From: Mucilaginibacter kameinonensis
GTDB lineage: Bacteria; Bacteroidota; Bacteroidia; Sphingobacteriales; Sphingobacteriaceae
Length of the DNA: 64,000 bases
Reading direction: 5' to 3'
Assembly: GCF_003675385.1 (NCBI RefSeq)
Contig: NZ_RCWZ01000002.1
Location: 496,001 to 560,000 of the forward strand
Shown here: positions 42,887 through 51,433 of the stretch, piece by piece
Layout: the number at the start of each line of letters is the position of its first letter
Position numbering within the stretch: the first letter of the stretch is position 1
Translations under genes and position numbers: made by a program
Notes under the pieces: model-generated
The model's input: only the letters and a program-made list of their open reading frames with translations
What the model was told of the DNA's origin: nothing
Databases searched by the model: none

Positions 42887-43148
42887 TCCGATATTGGACA
42901 ATGTATGTGCGTAATCGGACATTTTAAGAAGTTGTTCTTTGTTTAATTGGTTGATTTTTAATTATTTAAAACAATGGCACGATATGCGTGTATAGTAAGA
43001 TACAGGGTGAGATTTACCTGATTTAGTTGATCGATATCAGTGAGATGTTGTCGAGATTGCGTTCCGGGGTGAGATACGGAACGCATTTTGTTTTTTAGAC
43101 TTCAAATGCGAGATCTGAAAGTATCGCACTATTCAAGTAAAAACAGTT
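42887..43148. other. Intergenic region
   Basis: About 260 bases between the acyltransferase end and element R4. A weak inverted GTTCCGGGGTGAGATACGGAAC is visible near 43061. No gene is seen. Confidence 0.35.
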
Positions 43149-43280
43149 TGTCATTTCGAACGAGGTACGAGTGAGAAATCTTATGCGTTTGGCAGACTCA
43201 ACATGCTTGTTCGACAGGGCGTATAAGATTTCTCTTTCGCCCCGCCACTCCGACCCCAACTATGCTCTATCGAAATGACA
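43149..43280. repeat. REP/MITE-like palindromic element (R4)
   Basis: About 130 bp with ends TGTCATTTCGAACGAG and ATCGAAATGACA. Internal GAGAAATCTTATGCG pairs with CGTATAAGATTTCTC, with ACATGCTTGTTCG between. Closely related to R3. Confidence 0.85.
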
Positions 43281-43337
43281 TTTTTATAAGGCTGTATACA
43301 AACAACGATTGGCAAAGAAAAGAGAAATAGTAAGGAA

Positions 43338-44327
43338 TTACTGCTTCCCTTTCAAACTATCAGCCTTTGCTTTATCTCGCTTCTTGAAAAAGCCACGCAG
43401 CAAAAAGTTATGCTGAGCAGCCTCAAGATCATCATTTAATTTGATAGATGCCGCTTGCAGGTTATTAATGGCCGATTGTGTTTGTACCGCAGCTTTCGGG
43501 TCGTTCAACAACACGCCAAGGGCATTATCAGTACTGTTAAGCTTGTTACTTGCCTTAGTAAGATTATTTGTAAGTGTTGCAGCATTAGTGGCCGTTTGCT
43601 GTAGCTGTGTTACCGCCTGTTTGATCTGGCCGAAAGTAGCGGTGTCTGTTAGCATTTTATCGGCAAGGCCACCTTTGGTATTCATTTTACGGCTAAACTG
43701 ATCGAGTTGTACCGCCATTAAAGCAGCGCTTTGGGTAGTAGCCTGCAGGTTACGCATAGCGCCACGTAGCTGTATAGCCATAGTGCTATCAGCTAATAAT
43801 GCACCCACAGTGCCTTTGCCTTGCAATATGTTGCGACTTAATGATTTAAAATCGTTGGTGATGGCCAACAGGTTTTGGTTGTTATCCTGCAGGGTTTTAA
43901 GCATATCATCGGTCGAGAGCATTTTTTCTGATTGCAGTACATCGCCATCTTCAATTACCGGGGCTTGTGCAGTGCCGCCTTCTATTACGATGAGTTTATT
44001 ACCTATTAAACCATCTGAACCAATTTTGGCCATCGCGTTACGGCGGATGTATTGTTGGGTTGCCTCGTCAACATTCATATTAACCTCAACCTTTGATGGG
44101 CCAATGAATTTGATAGCACTGATGGTGCCCACCTTAACGCCCGAAAACCAGATGGCGTTACCTTTTTTTAAACCGGCAACATCGGTAAATATGGCGCTTA
44201 GCTTTATATTTTTAACAAAGGCCTTTTGCTGACCACCCAGGGTAAATACGCCCAATATGAACAATATAAGGCCGAGTGCCAGGAATATGCCTACTATAAT
44301 TGATTTTCTGTTTTCTGCTGGATCCAT
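43338..44327 (-). CDS. mlaD: MlaD/MCE family lipid-transport substrate-binding protein
   Basis: A 329-residue protein with an N-terminal membrane helix (about 9-28), an MCE domain (about 37-115: LSAIFTDVAGLKKGNAIWFSGVKVGTISAI) and a long helical tail with LTNNLTKASNKLN repeats. It binds and passes phospholipids between membranes as part of an MlaFED complex. It is the last of three genes, after mlaF (30 bases apart) and mlaE. The extended helical tail is normal for Bacteroidota MlaD, which lack MlaC. Confidence 0.92.
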   Translation of the reverse strand: MDPAENRKSIIVGIFLALGLILFILGVFTLGGQQKAFVKNIKLSAIFTDVAGLKKGNAIWFSGVKVGTISAIKFIGPSKVEVNMNVDEATQQYIRRNAMAKIGSDGLIGNKLIVIEGGTAQAPVIEDGDVLQSEKMLSTDDMLKTLQDNNQNLLAITNDFKSLSRNILQGKGTVGALLADSTMAIQLRGAMRNLQATTQSAALMAVQLDQFSRKMNTKGGLADKMLTDTATFGQIKQAVTQLQQTATNAATLTNNLTKASNKLNSTDNALGVLLNDPKAAVQTQSAINNLQAASIKLNDDLEAAQHNFLLRGFFKKRDKAKADSLKGKQ

Positions 44328-44357
44328 ATTAATGGTATATATCTTATCTAAATGTTG

Positions 44358-45131
44358 TTATTCAATAAAGTTGTAGTCGTAAAAAGGTTTCACCCGGCTA
44401 TCGGTGGTATTAAATACCTCTTCAAAAGTACCGGTACGCTGAAACTGCCCGTCTAAGAGCATAGCAATCCTGTCGCCGGTTTGTTTTGCGCAGGTAAGGT
44501 CGTGTGTGATAATAATGGACGATGTATTGTAACGCTGCTGTACCTCGTTGATGAGATCGTTAATTTCGATACAGGTAATAGGATCAAGACCCGCAGTCGG
44601 TTCATCATACAGCATAATTTCAGGGTTCAATATCAGTGTACGGGCAATACCAATACGTTTACGCTGACCACCGGATAACTCAGACGGCATCTGGTTAATA
44701 GTTTGCGAAAGCCCTACAGCGTCAAGTACAGTTTCAACCGAAGTGTTAATCTCTCCGCGGGTAAGGTTACGTTTGTTACGTACCAGCGGAAACTCCAGGT
44801 TTTTACGTACGGTCATACTATCGTATAAGGCACTGTTCTGGAATGAAAAGCCTATCCTGATGCGGAGCTTCTGTAGATCATCCTCGGTAACGTGGGCGAT
44901 ATCCTGTCCAAACACTTTTACCATGCCTTCGTCGGGCTTCAGCAGGCCCGATATGATCTTGATCAATACTGATTTTCCAGTACCCGAACGACCAAGCACA
45001 ACCAGGTTCTCACCCTGGTAAAGGTCAAGATCTATACCGCGAAGTACGGCGTAATCCTGGAACGCTTTTTTTAAGCCCCTGATGCTGATAACCGGGTTAT
45101 TTTGATCTGCCTGTACTGCTACTTTTTTCAT
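44358..45131 (-). CDS. mlaF: ABC transporter ATP-binding protein MlaF
   Basis: A 257-residue ATPase. Walker A GRSGTGKS lies at residues 47-54, the signature LSGGQ at 152-156, and Walker B LYDEP (Asp176-Glu177). It powers the MlaE permease in outer-membrane lipid-asymmetry maintenance. mlaE ends 11 bases before its start, so the genes form one operon. Confidence 0.94.
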   Translation of the reverse strand: MKKVAVQADQNNPVISIRGLKKAFQDYAVLRGIDLDLYQGENLVVLGRSGTGKSVLIKIISGLLKPDEGMVKVFGQDIAHVTEDDLQKLRIRIGFSFQNSALYDSMTVRKNLEFPLVRNKRNLTRGEINTSVETVLDAVGLSQTINQMPSELSGGQRKRIGIARTLILNPEIMLYDEPTAGLDPITCIEINDLINEVQQRYNTSSIIITHDLTCAKQTGDRIAMLLDGQFQRTGTFEEVFNTTDSRVKPFYDYNFIE

Positions 45132-45142
45132 ATCTCAGTTAA

Positions 45143-45952
45143 TTAGCGGAACCAGCCAGTTATCTGTACAATAATAACTTCTTCAATAAATACCAGGAAC
45201 ATCGCGGTAATTACCGCGCCGTTTGCGGCTTTGCCCACACCTTCGGTACCCTTATTTGAGTTGTAACCCTGATAGCATCCAACAATACCAATAGTAAAAC
45301 CAAATACAATTGATTTGATGAGCGATGCCACAAAATCGGTAAAAGTTAATGGTTCAAAAACTTCCTGTATAAAGGTAGTCCAGGTGGTGCCCTCGTTTTG
45401 AGTAACGTTTAAGTAGCCGCCAAACAACGCTACAAAGCCGGTATATGTTGATAAAATTGGAATGGTAAGCGTGGTAGCCAAAACGCGGGTACATACCAAG
45501 TATTTAAAAGGTTTTGTACCCGATACCTCCATAGCGTCTATCTGCTCGGTTACCCTCATAGAACCTAATTCGGCACCAATGCTTGAACCTACTTTTCCGG
45601 AGGCAATAAGCGCGGTAACCAATGGAGCAAGCGCGCGCATAATGGCAATAGATACCAGCGAAGGCAGCCATGATTCGGCTCCAAATTGCGATAGCGATGG
45701 CCTTGATTGCTTGGTGAAAATCACACCAACAATAAAGCCTGTAACAGATATCAGTGTAAATGAACGTACACCGACCTCGTAGCATTGGCGTACCACTTCT
45801 TTAAGTTCAAAAGGCGGTACAAAGGCCTCTCTAAAAAAGCGAAGAATAAATTTATTAATATTATAAAGCGTCAAAAAAAAGTCGCTCAGGCTTTGTTTAA
45901 GCTTCGCTAATCTTTTGTTTGTGTGCTTTGGTATGCTTTGCGTATTGTCCAT
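45143..45952 (-). CDS. mlaE: MlaE family ABC permease
   Basis: A 269-residue inner-membrane permease with about five hydrophobic segments and the conserved MlaE motif around GSSIGAELGSMRVTEQIDAMEV (about residues 122-143), which couples to the ATPase. First gene of the mlaEFD unit. Confidence 0.94.
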   Translation of the reverse strand: MDNTQSIPKHTNKRLAKLKQSLSDFFLTLYNINKFILRFFREAFVPPFELKEVVRQCYEVGVRSFTLISVTGFIVGVIFTKQSRPSLSQFGAESWLPSLVSIAIMRALAPLVTALIASGKVGSSIGAELGSMRVTEQIDAMEVSGTKPFKYLVCTRVLATTLTIPILSTYTGFVALFGGYLNVTQNEGTTWTTFIQEVFEPLTFTDFVASLIKSIVFGFTIGIVGCYQGYNSNKGTEGVGKAANGAVITAMFLVFIEEVIIVQITGWFR

Positions 45953-46061
45953 TCAATAGGTACTTGTATTAATATACGGTTACTTCTACAAAACCCGACC
46001 GGAGTTTGTTTGCCGTAAGCGTTTTATTTGATTAAAATACTTTTTAAATCATTTTAAAAAC

Positions 46062-46080
46062 TTTTGCTTGATAAGCAAAA
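46062..46080. promoter_or_regulatory. Perfect inverted repeat TTTTGCTT-GAT-AAGCAAAA
   Basis: An exact 8-bp palindrome with a 3-base centre, 110 bases upstream of mlaE and 345 bases upstream of the hybrid two-component regulator gene. A candidate operator or a short terminator-like hairpin. Confidence 0.4.
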
Positions 46081-46086
46081 TGAAAT

Positions 46087-46185
46087 AAAAGTATTATATA
46101 TCAGTGCTGTATTTTGATGCTATTAACAGTGATTTTAAATGTTTTTGTTAATTTAAAACTAAATATTGTAAAAAAAGTATTATAT
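46087..46185. promoter_or_regulatory. Two copies of AAAAGTATTATAT upstream of the hybrid regulator gene
   Basis: The word starts at 46087 and 46173, 86 bases apart in the same direction. The core AAAAGTATTATA also occurs at 59087, upstream of the symporter gene, so it is a candidate regulatory site of this locus. The 46.0-46.4 kb region is AT rich and contains no gene. Confidence 0.4.
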
Positions 46186-46424
46186 CTTACCTCGGTATAA
46201 AAAGTAAATTTGATAATAAACCAATTATAAATGCTGTAGCAAAACCCCGGCCAAAACACACACCGGTTTTAAGCGGGCAAATTATCAAATACAGTGTTAA
46301 TGGCAGATTAAATTACAGCTAATTAAATCCTTTTGACCATTTGGGTTAAATGTTTAAACTTATTTGCCTGCAAACCTAAAAGTTAAAATTTATATAGCGT
46401 AGTATAGCCCCTAAAAAATCGTTA

Positions 46425-49400
46425 ATGAAGTGTAAAATTTTGATATGTTGCCTTTTTATGCTGTGTTTATCAGCATCATTGAGGGCGCAGTCAAATTCAT
46501 TCCAGTTTTCAAGGCTTGATATTAACAGCGGATTATCGCATAACCAGGTTAACTGTGTTTATAAGGATGATAAAGGCTTTATGTGGTTTGGCACCCTATC
46601 CGGGCTTAATAAATATGATGGTTACAAGATCAAAACTTTTAAGCATGCCAGCAATGATACTACCACTTTAGATGACGATTACATTGTTAGCATAAATCCC
46701 GGTCCCGAAAATAAACTATGGATCGAAACCCGGACGGGCTTCAACATCTATGATCCTGCTACCGAAAAATTTACCCGTAATTATAAAGATTTCCTTTACA
46801 AAATAAAGCTGTACGATCCTTATATCGCAGCTATTAAGAATGACAGGTTTGGGAACTTCTGGTTTTTGCACCGCAACAAAAATCAGGGGGTGTACAAGTA
46901 TGATCCTAAAACAAAACTGCTTACCAATTTGGTGCATAAGGATAATGATGACAAATCCATTTTCACCAACATGGTCACTGATCTTTCAGTCGATTCGAAA
47001 AAAGGGATCTGGCTGGTATCCAACACCGGTGTTTTGGAAAGGCTTGATCCGGTTACTTACAAAGTTAATTATCGCAAACCGCTGGGCGAGCTGCCGCCTG
47101 GCTTGAGCTCATCATACAAAATATATATCGACAGGCAGGATGATATCTGGGTGTTTGTGCCGAGCTACTCATCAGGGGTGTTTTACCTCAATATGCAAAA
47201 AGGCGTATTTAAACATATTGGCAAAGGCCCGGCAGGTACCGGCTTAAATACTGATGTGGTATCAGACCTGGCAGAGGATGATCAAAACAGGATGTGGATA
47301 GCCACAGACCATGGCGGTATAAACCTGCTGGATAAGCGAAGCTTTAAATTAAGCTACCTGCTTAATCGGGAGGATGATAATAAAACGGTTGGGCAAAATA
47401 GCGTAACCTGTGTTTACCGCGATTATTCGGGTATTATGTGGTGCGGTACCTACAAAAGGGGACTTAGCTATTATCATCCCAGTATTATCAAATTCGCGGG
47501 GTATACCCATCATCTAAGCGATCAAAACAGCCTGCCTTTCAGTGATGTAAATAACTTTGCCGAGGATAAGCTGGGTAATATCTGGATAGGTACTAACGGC
47601 GGCGGACTTATTTATTGGGATCGTAAAGCAGGCAGCTTTAAGCAATATCTGCATAACGTGGGTGATAGTAATAGTCTCACCAACAATGTGATAGTTTGCC
47701 TGTTCATCGATCATGAGCAAAAACTGTGGATAGGCACTTATTACGGTGGACTCGATTGTTACGACGGCAAAACGTTTAAACACTATAAGCACATCGACGG
47801 CGCTACAAACAGCATTTCTGAAAACCGGATCTGCTCCATTATGGAAGATAGCGGCCAAAACCTTTGGGTAGGCACATTGTCCGCCGGTTTAAATAAGCTT
47901 GACCGGAATCGGCAGGTGGTAACCAGTTACAAGTTTGATGGCGATATCACCAAAAACACCATTCATTCAAACTATGTAAGTGCCCTGCTTGAGGACAGGC
48001 GAAAAAACATATGGGTGGTAACTGCCTATGGTGTAGATATGTTAAATCAAAAAACGAACAGGTTTACCCATTACTTGCATGACGATAAAGATCCCAATAG
48101 CCTCGTAAATAATAATACCAATAATATTTTGGAGGATAGCCAGGGGCTGATCTGGATCAGTACCCGTGAGGGGCTCAATATTTTTGATCCGGGTACCAAG
48201 AAGTTTACGGCGCTTACCAAACAGGATGGCCTGCCCGATAATACTACGATTGATATCAGAGAGGATGAAAGCCATAATATTTGGGTTAGTACACCTAACG
48301 GATTGTCAAATATTGTGGTTGACAGGAGTAAACCTCAACTACAATTCCATTTCATAAACTATAACGAAGCCGACGGCCTGCAGGGGCGCGAGTTTGCCGA
48401 AAATTCATCGGTGAAAACCCGCGAAGGTGAGCTGATTTTTGGTGGTGGTAACGGCTTTAATATTTTTAAACCTTCGGCCCTGCATTTCAATAAAAGTAGC
48501 TCGGCATTGTTGTTTACCGATTTTCAACTGTTTGATAAGAGTCTGGCGGTAGGCGAAAAGGTTAATGGACGGGTAATATTACCCGAATCTATTTCCCAGC
48601 TTAAGGAAATAGTGCTTAACTATGATCAGAATGTGTTTTCGATTGAGTTTGCGGCGCTTACATTCTTTAATCCAGATAAGGTAAAGCTGCAATATGCCAT
48701 GGAGGGTTTCTACGATGGCTGGATCTCGGTTGATAACAAGCTTCGCAAAGCTACCTATAACCTTGAGCCAGGCAATTATACCTTTAAAGTACGGGCAACT
48801 AACAATGAGTTCTGGAACGGGAAGGAAATCTCGCTGCATATCCGGATCCTGCCTCCATTCTGGAAAACTACGTGGGCTTATGTGTTTTATGCTTTGCTGG
48901 GTATTGGCGCGTTATTTTATTTCAGGCAAAGGGGCATTAAAAAGCTAAGGGTACAGTTTTCTATCGAAAAGGAACGTGAAGAGGCCCAGCGCATGCATGA
49001 GCTCGACCTGATGAAGATCAAATTTTTTACCAATGTAAGCCATGAATTCCGAACCCCGCTATCGCTGATCATGGCCCCGGTTGATAAGATCCTGAAACAG
49101 GTAAGTGATCCCGAAACCCGGCGGCAGCTTACCATGATCACCCGTAATGCCAAACGTTTGTTGAATTTGGTTAATCAGCTGATGGATTTCAGGAAAATGG
49201 AATACCAGGAGCTCAAGCTCTATAAACGATCAGGAAATATCATCAGCTTTATTAAGGAACTGTCATGGTCGTTTACCGATATTGCCGATCAAAAGCATAT
49301 CAGGTTTGTTTTTGATACCGATGTTGATGAGTTTGTTACCAGCTTTGATCATGATAAAATTGAGCGGATCCTGTTCAATCTGCTTTCAAACGCTTATAAG

Positions 49401-50576
49401 TTTACGCATGAGGGCGGACAAGTAAGTGTTCTGCTTAGTCTGAAGCAGGGCGATGAAGAGGATAAATATCTGCTGGAGATCAGGGTGGTTGATACAGGTA
49501 TAGGCATCCCAGCTGCAAAAAGAGAGCGGATCTTCGATCCTTTCTTTCAGCATGATATCCCGGGTTCTATGTTAAACCAGGGCAGCGGGATAGGGCTTGC
49601 CATTACCAAGGAGTTTGTAAAACTACACAAGGGAGAAATTTTTGTAGAGAGTGAGCATAATCAGGGGAGTTGCTTTACAGTGATACTGCCATTGCAAAAG
49701 CTTGATGAAGCATTGTTTACCGATACAGAACATCACCTGCAGCATGATACAGAGTTTATGGTGGATAGTGATTTGACAAAGCCTGCTCAGCCCAAAGAAA
49801 CCCGTGATATCAAGAAGCCAACAGTACTGTTGGTAGAGGATAATGAGGACTTCAGGTTTTATATCAAGGATAACCTGAAAGATGCCTTTAATATTATCGA
49901 GGCCGAAAATGGCAAAAAAGGCTGGCAAAAGGCATTGGCCCAGCATCCTAACCTGGTAGTAAGCGATATCAGCATGCCCGAGATGAATGGCATCGACCTA
50001 TGCCGTAAAATTAAGGGTGATTCGCGTACGTCACATATACCGGTGATATTACTTACCGCCCAAACAGGAGAAGAACAACAGATTAAAGGACTGGAAACCG
50101 GTGCTACCGATTACATGACCAAGCCTTTCAACTTCGAAATCCTTCACTCTAAAATCAAAAATATCCTCAGTCAGCAGGAAAAAATGCGTAAAACCTATCA
50201 AAAACAGGTTGACGTTACGCCAACAGAACTCCAGGTTGATTCGCCGGAGGAGCTGTTTATTAAAAAAGTGTTGATGTTGATAGATGCCAATATCGCTAAC
50301 CCTAATTTCTCGGTAGAGGAGTTGAGCAGCGAGATGTTTGTAAGCCGGTATACCCTGTATAAAAAAATCCTTCAAATGACCGGTAAAACACCAAATGAAC
50401 TTGTGCGGTCTATGCGTCTTAAACGTGCTGCGCAGTTGCTCGAAACCGGTCACCTTACCATATCCCAAATCTGTCATAAAGTAGGTTTTAAAAGCCAGAA
50501 ATATTTTGTGCGCACTTTTAAAGCTGAGTTTAACAGCATCCCATCCAAGTACCTGGAGGCCATGAACCAGGAGTAG
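46425..50576 (+). CDS. Hybrid two-component system regulator of the PUL
   Basis: A 1383-residue one-protein signalling system that spans the inner membrane. The signal peptide ends near SLRAQ (residue 22). The periplasmic sensor has many Reg_prop beta-propeller repeats (about 40-690, typically GLIWIGTxxGGL-like) and a Y_Y_Y domain (about 745-808). A transmembrane helix (about 815-835) precedes the HisKA domain with phospho-acceptor His873 (NVSHEFRTPLSL), a HATPase domain (about 975-1085; GSGIGLAITKEF), a receiver (about 1130-1245) with Asp1181 (VVSDISMPEMNG), and a C-terminal AraC HTH (about 1275-1383). Such proteins sense glycan fragments and switch on the adjacent susCD genes. Confidence 0.95.
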   Translation: MKCKILICCLFMLCLSASLRAQSNSFQFSRLDINSGLSHNQVNCVYKDDKGFMWFGTLSGLNKYDGYKIKTFKHASNDTTTLDDDYIVSINPGPENKLWIETRTGFNIYDPATEKFTRNYKDFLYKIKLYDPYIAAIKNDRFGNFWFLHRNKNQGVYKYDPKTKLLTNLVHKDNDDKSIFTNMVTDLSVDSKKGIWLVSNTGVLERLDPVTYKVNYRKPLGELPPGLSSSYKIYIDRQDDIWVFVPSYSSGVFYLNMQKGVFKHIGKGPAGTGLNTDVVSDLAEDDQNRMWIATDHGGINLLDKRSFKLSYLLNREDDNKTVGQNSVTCVYRDYSGIMWCGTYKRGLSYYHPSIIKFAGYTHHLSDQNSLPFSDVNNFAEDKLGNIWIGTNGGGLIYWDRKAGSFKQYLHNVGDSNSLTNNVIVCLFIDHEQKLWIGTYYGGLDCYDGKTFKHYKHIDGATNSISENRICSIMEDSGQNLWVGTLSAGLNKLDRNRQVVTSYKFDGDITKNTIHSNYVSALLEDRRKNIWVVTAYGVDMLNQKTNRFTHYLHDDKDPNSLVNNNTNNILEDSQGLIWISTREGLNIFDPGTKKFTALTKQDGLPDNTTIDIREDESHNIWVSTPNGLSNIVVDRSKPQLQFHFINYNEADGLQGREFAENSSVKTREGELIFGGGNGFNIFKPSALHFNKSSSALLFTDFQLFDKSLAVGEKVNGRVILPESISQLKEIVLNYDQNVFSIEFAALTFFNPDKVKLQYAMEGFYDGWISVDNKLRKATYNLEPGNYTFKVRATNNEFWNGKEISLHIRILPPFWKTTWAYVFYALLGIGALFYFRQRGIKKLRVQFSIEKEREEAQRMHELDLMKIKFFTNVSHEFRTPLSLIMAPVDKILKQVSDPETRRQLTMITRNAKRLLNLVNQLMDFRKMEYQELKLYKRSGNIISFIKELSWSFTDIADQKHIRFVFDTDVDEFVTSFDHDKIERILFNLLSNAYKFTHEGGQVSVLLSLKQGDEEDKYLLEIRVVDTGIGIPAAKRERIFDPFFQHDIPGSMLNQGSGIGLAITKEFVKLHKGEIFVESEHNQGSCFTVILPLQKLDEALFTDTEHHLQHDTEFMVDSDLTKPAQPKETRDIKKPTVLLVEDNEDFRFYIKDNLKDAFNIIEAENGKKGWQKALAQHPNLVVSDISMPEMNGIDLCRKIKGDSRTSHIPVILLTAQTGEEQQIKGLETGATDYMTKPFNFEILHSKIKNILSQQEKMRKTYQKQVDVTPTELQVDSPEELFIKKVLMLIDANIANPNFSVEELSSEMFVSRYTLYKKILQMTGKTPNELVRSMRLKRAAQLLETGHLTISQICHKVGFKSQKYFVRTFKAEFNSIPSKYLEAMNQE

Positions 50577-50751
50577 ACCTGAACCGGGATTTGAGGGATT
50601 ATTCTGATTAAGGGAGTTTTGGCTACTTCTTCACTTAGCTGTTCACTACCGCTGGTTTAGCGATAGCGTAACCCGCGGTAGTGCATGACTAAAGCTTCCA
50701 GCCTTAGAACTGAATATGGGTAAGTTCCTGGGAATGTTGATTAAGAAGACA
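50577..50751 (+). other. Intergenic region with a 40-bp palindrome
   Basis: Downstream of the regulator gene. CACTACCGC (50644-50652) pairs with GCGGTAGTG (50675-50683), and the centre (TGGTTTAGCGATAGCGTAACCC) is also self-complementary, giving a near-complete 40-bp palindrome. It may act as terminator or be another repeat type. Confidence 0.6.
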
Positions 50752-50845
50752 TGTCATTGCGAGGAGGGACGACGAAGCAATCTCGTAGCTATGCAGATTG
50801 AACATGCTTTGGCTACGAGATTGCCGCGCTACGCTCGCAATGACA
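50752..50845. repeat. REP/MITE-like palindromic element (R5)
   Basis: About 94 bp with ends TGTCATTGCGAGGAGG and CGCTCGCAATGACA. The inner arms are GCAATCTCGTAGC and GCTACGAGATTGC around AACATGCTT. A very good hairpin; same family as R1-R4. Confidence 0.85.
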
Positions 50846-51433
50846 TTTTTATTTTAAAAAAGATAATTTCATTTTCTAAACTCTGGCTACGGCAGGCATC
50901 CTCGCTTGTGTTATGTATTTGTAGTTACATCACCACCCCTGTGAACTTTACTTTCCTCATTTTTAAATTATCTCCTTTTGTCTCCCAAAATACCATCTAC
51001 GGTGATACTATTATCGCATCAAAATGTCTTCATAAGCTATCTTAACAGGTACACATTTGTAACTATTAGTGCCTTTTTATATCAATATTTTATATTAAAT
51101 ATTTGATAATGAGGTTTTTGATTCAGGTTGACATTTGTGCCCCCATTTATCCACAACCGGGCAGTTGCTTGCATATAATTTTACCATCGTTATGATAAAT
51201 ATTAACCATAAACATTTGCTGAGGCAAGGGTTGATATAAGCCTAAAAGATAACAAACCAATTTATAGGACAGGATAAACCCTCGGGGTTGATTGATGGAA
51301 CAGATGCTTTCAGAGGCGCAGATGAATTATTTTCTGTGCCTGAGGTATCGGCAAGGGGATAAGCGGTATTTCCGGTCTGTATATATAAACGCTGAAAATC
51401 TAAATAAAATCAAATACTAACTAACAATCAATT
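50846..51433 (+). promoter_or_regulatory. Long leader/promoter region of susC
   Basis: About 590 bases upstream of susC without a gene. A near-palindrome TATCAATATTT / AAATATTTGATA lies at 51080-51108, a candidate binding site for the hybrid regulator or AraC protein. The stretch 51240-51420 is GC richer and may be an untranslated leader. No riboswitch class is recognised. Confidence 0.45.

Noticed and set aside
43338..45952. Chemical-toluene-tolerance transporter (Ttg2) as distinct function
   Set aside because: The genes fit the general MlaEFD lipid system; no sign of a specific solvent-resistance role.
50716..51045. Open frame of 109 codons on the plus strand between the hybrid regulator and susC
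   Set aside because: Its first half is the translation of palindromic element R5 (the HCEEGRRSN / RYARND type of product seen from such repeats), and the rest has no protein-like pattern.
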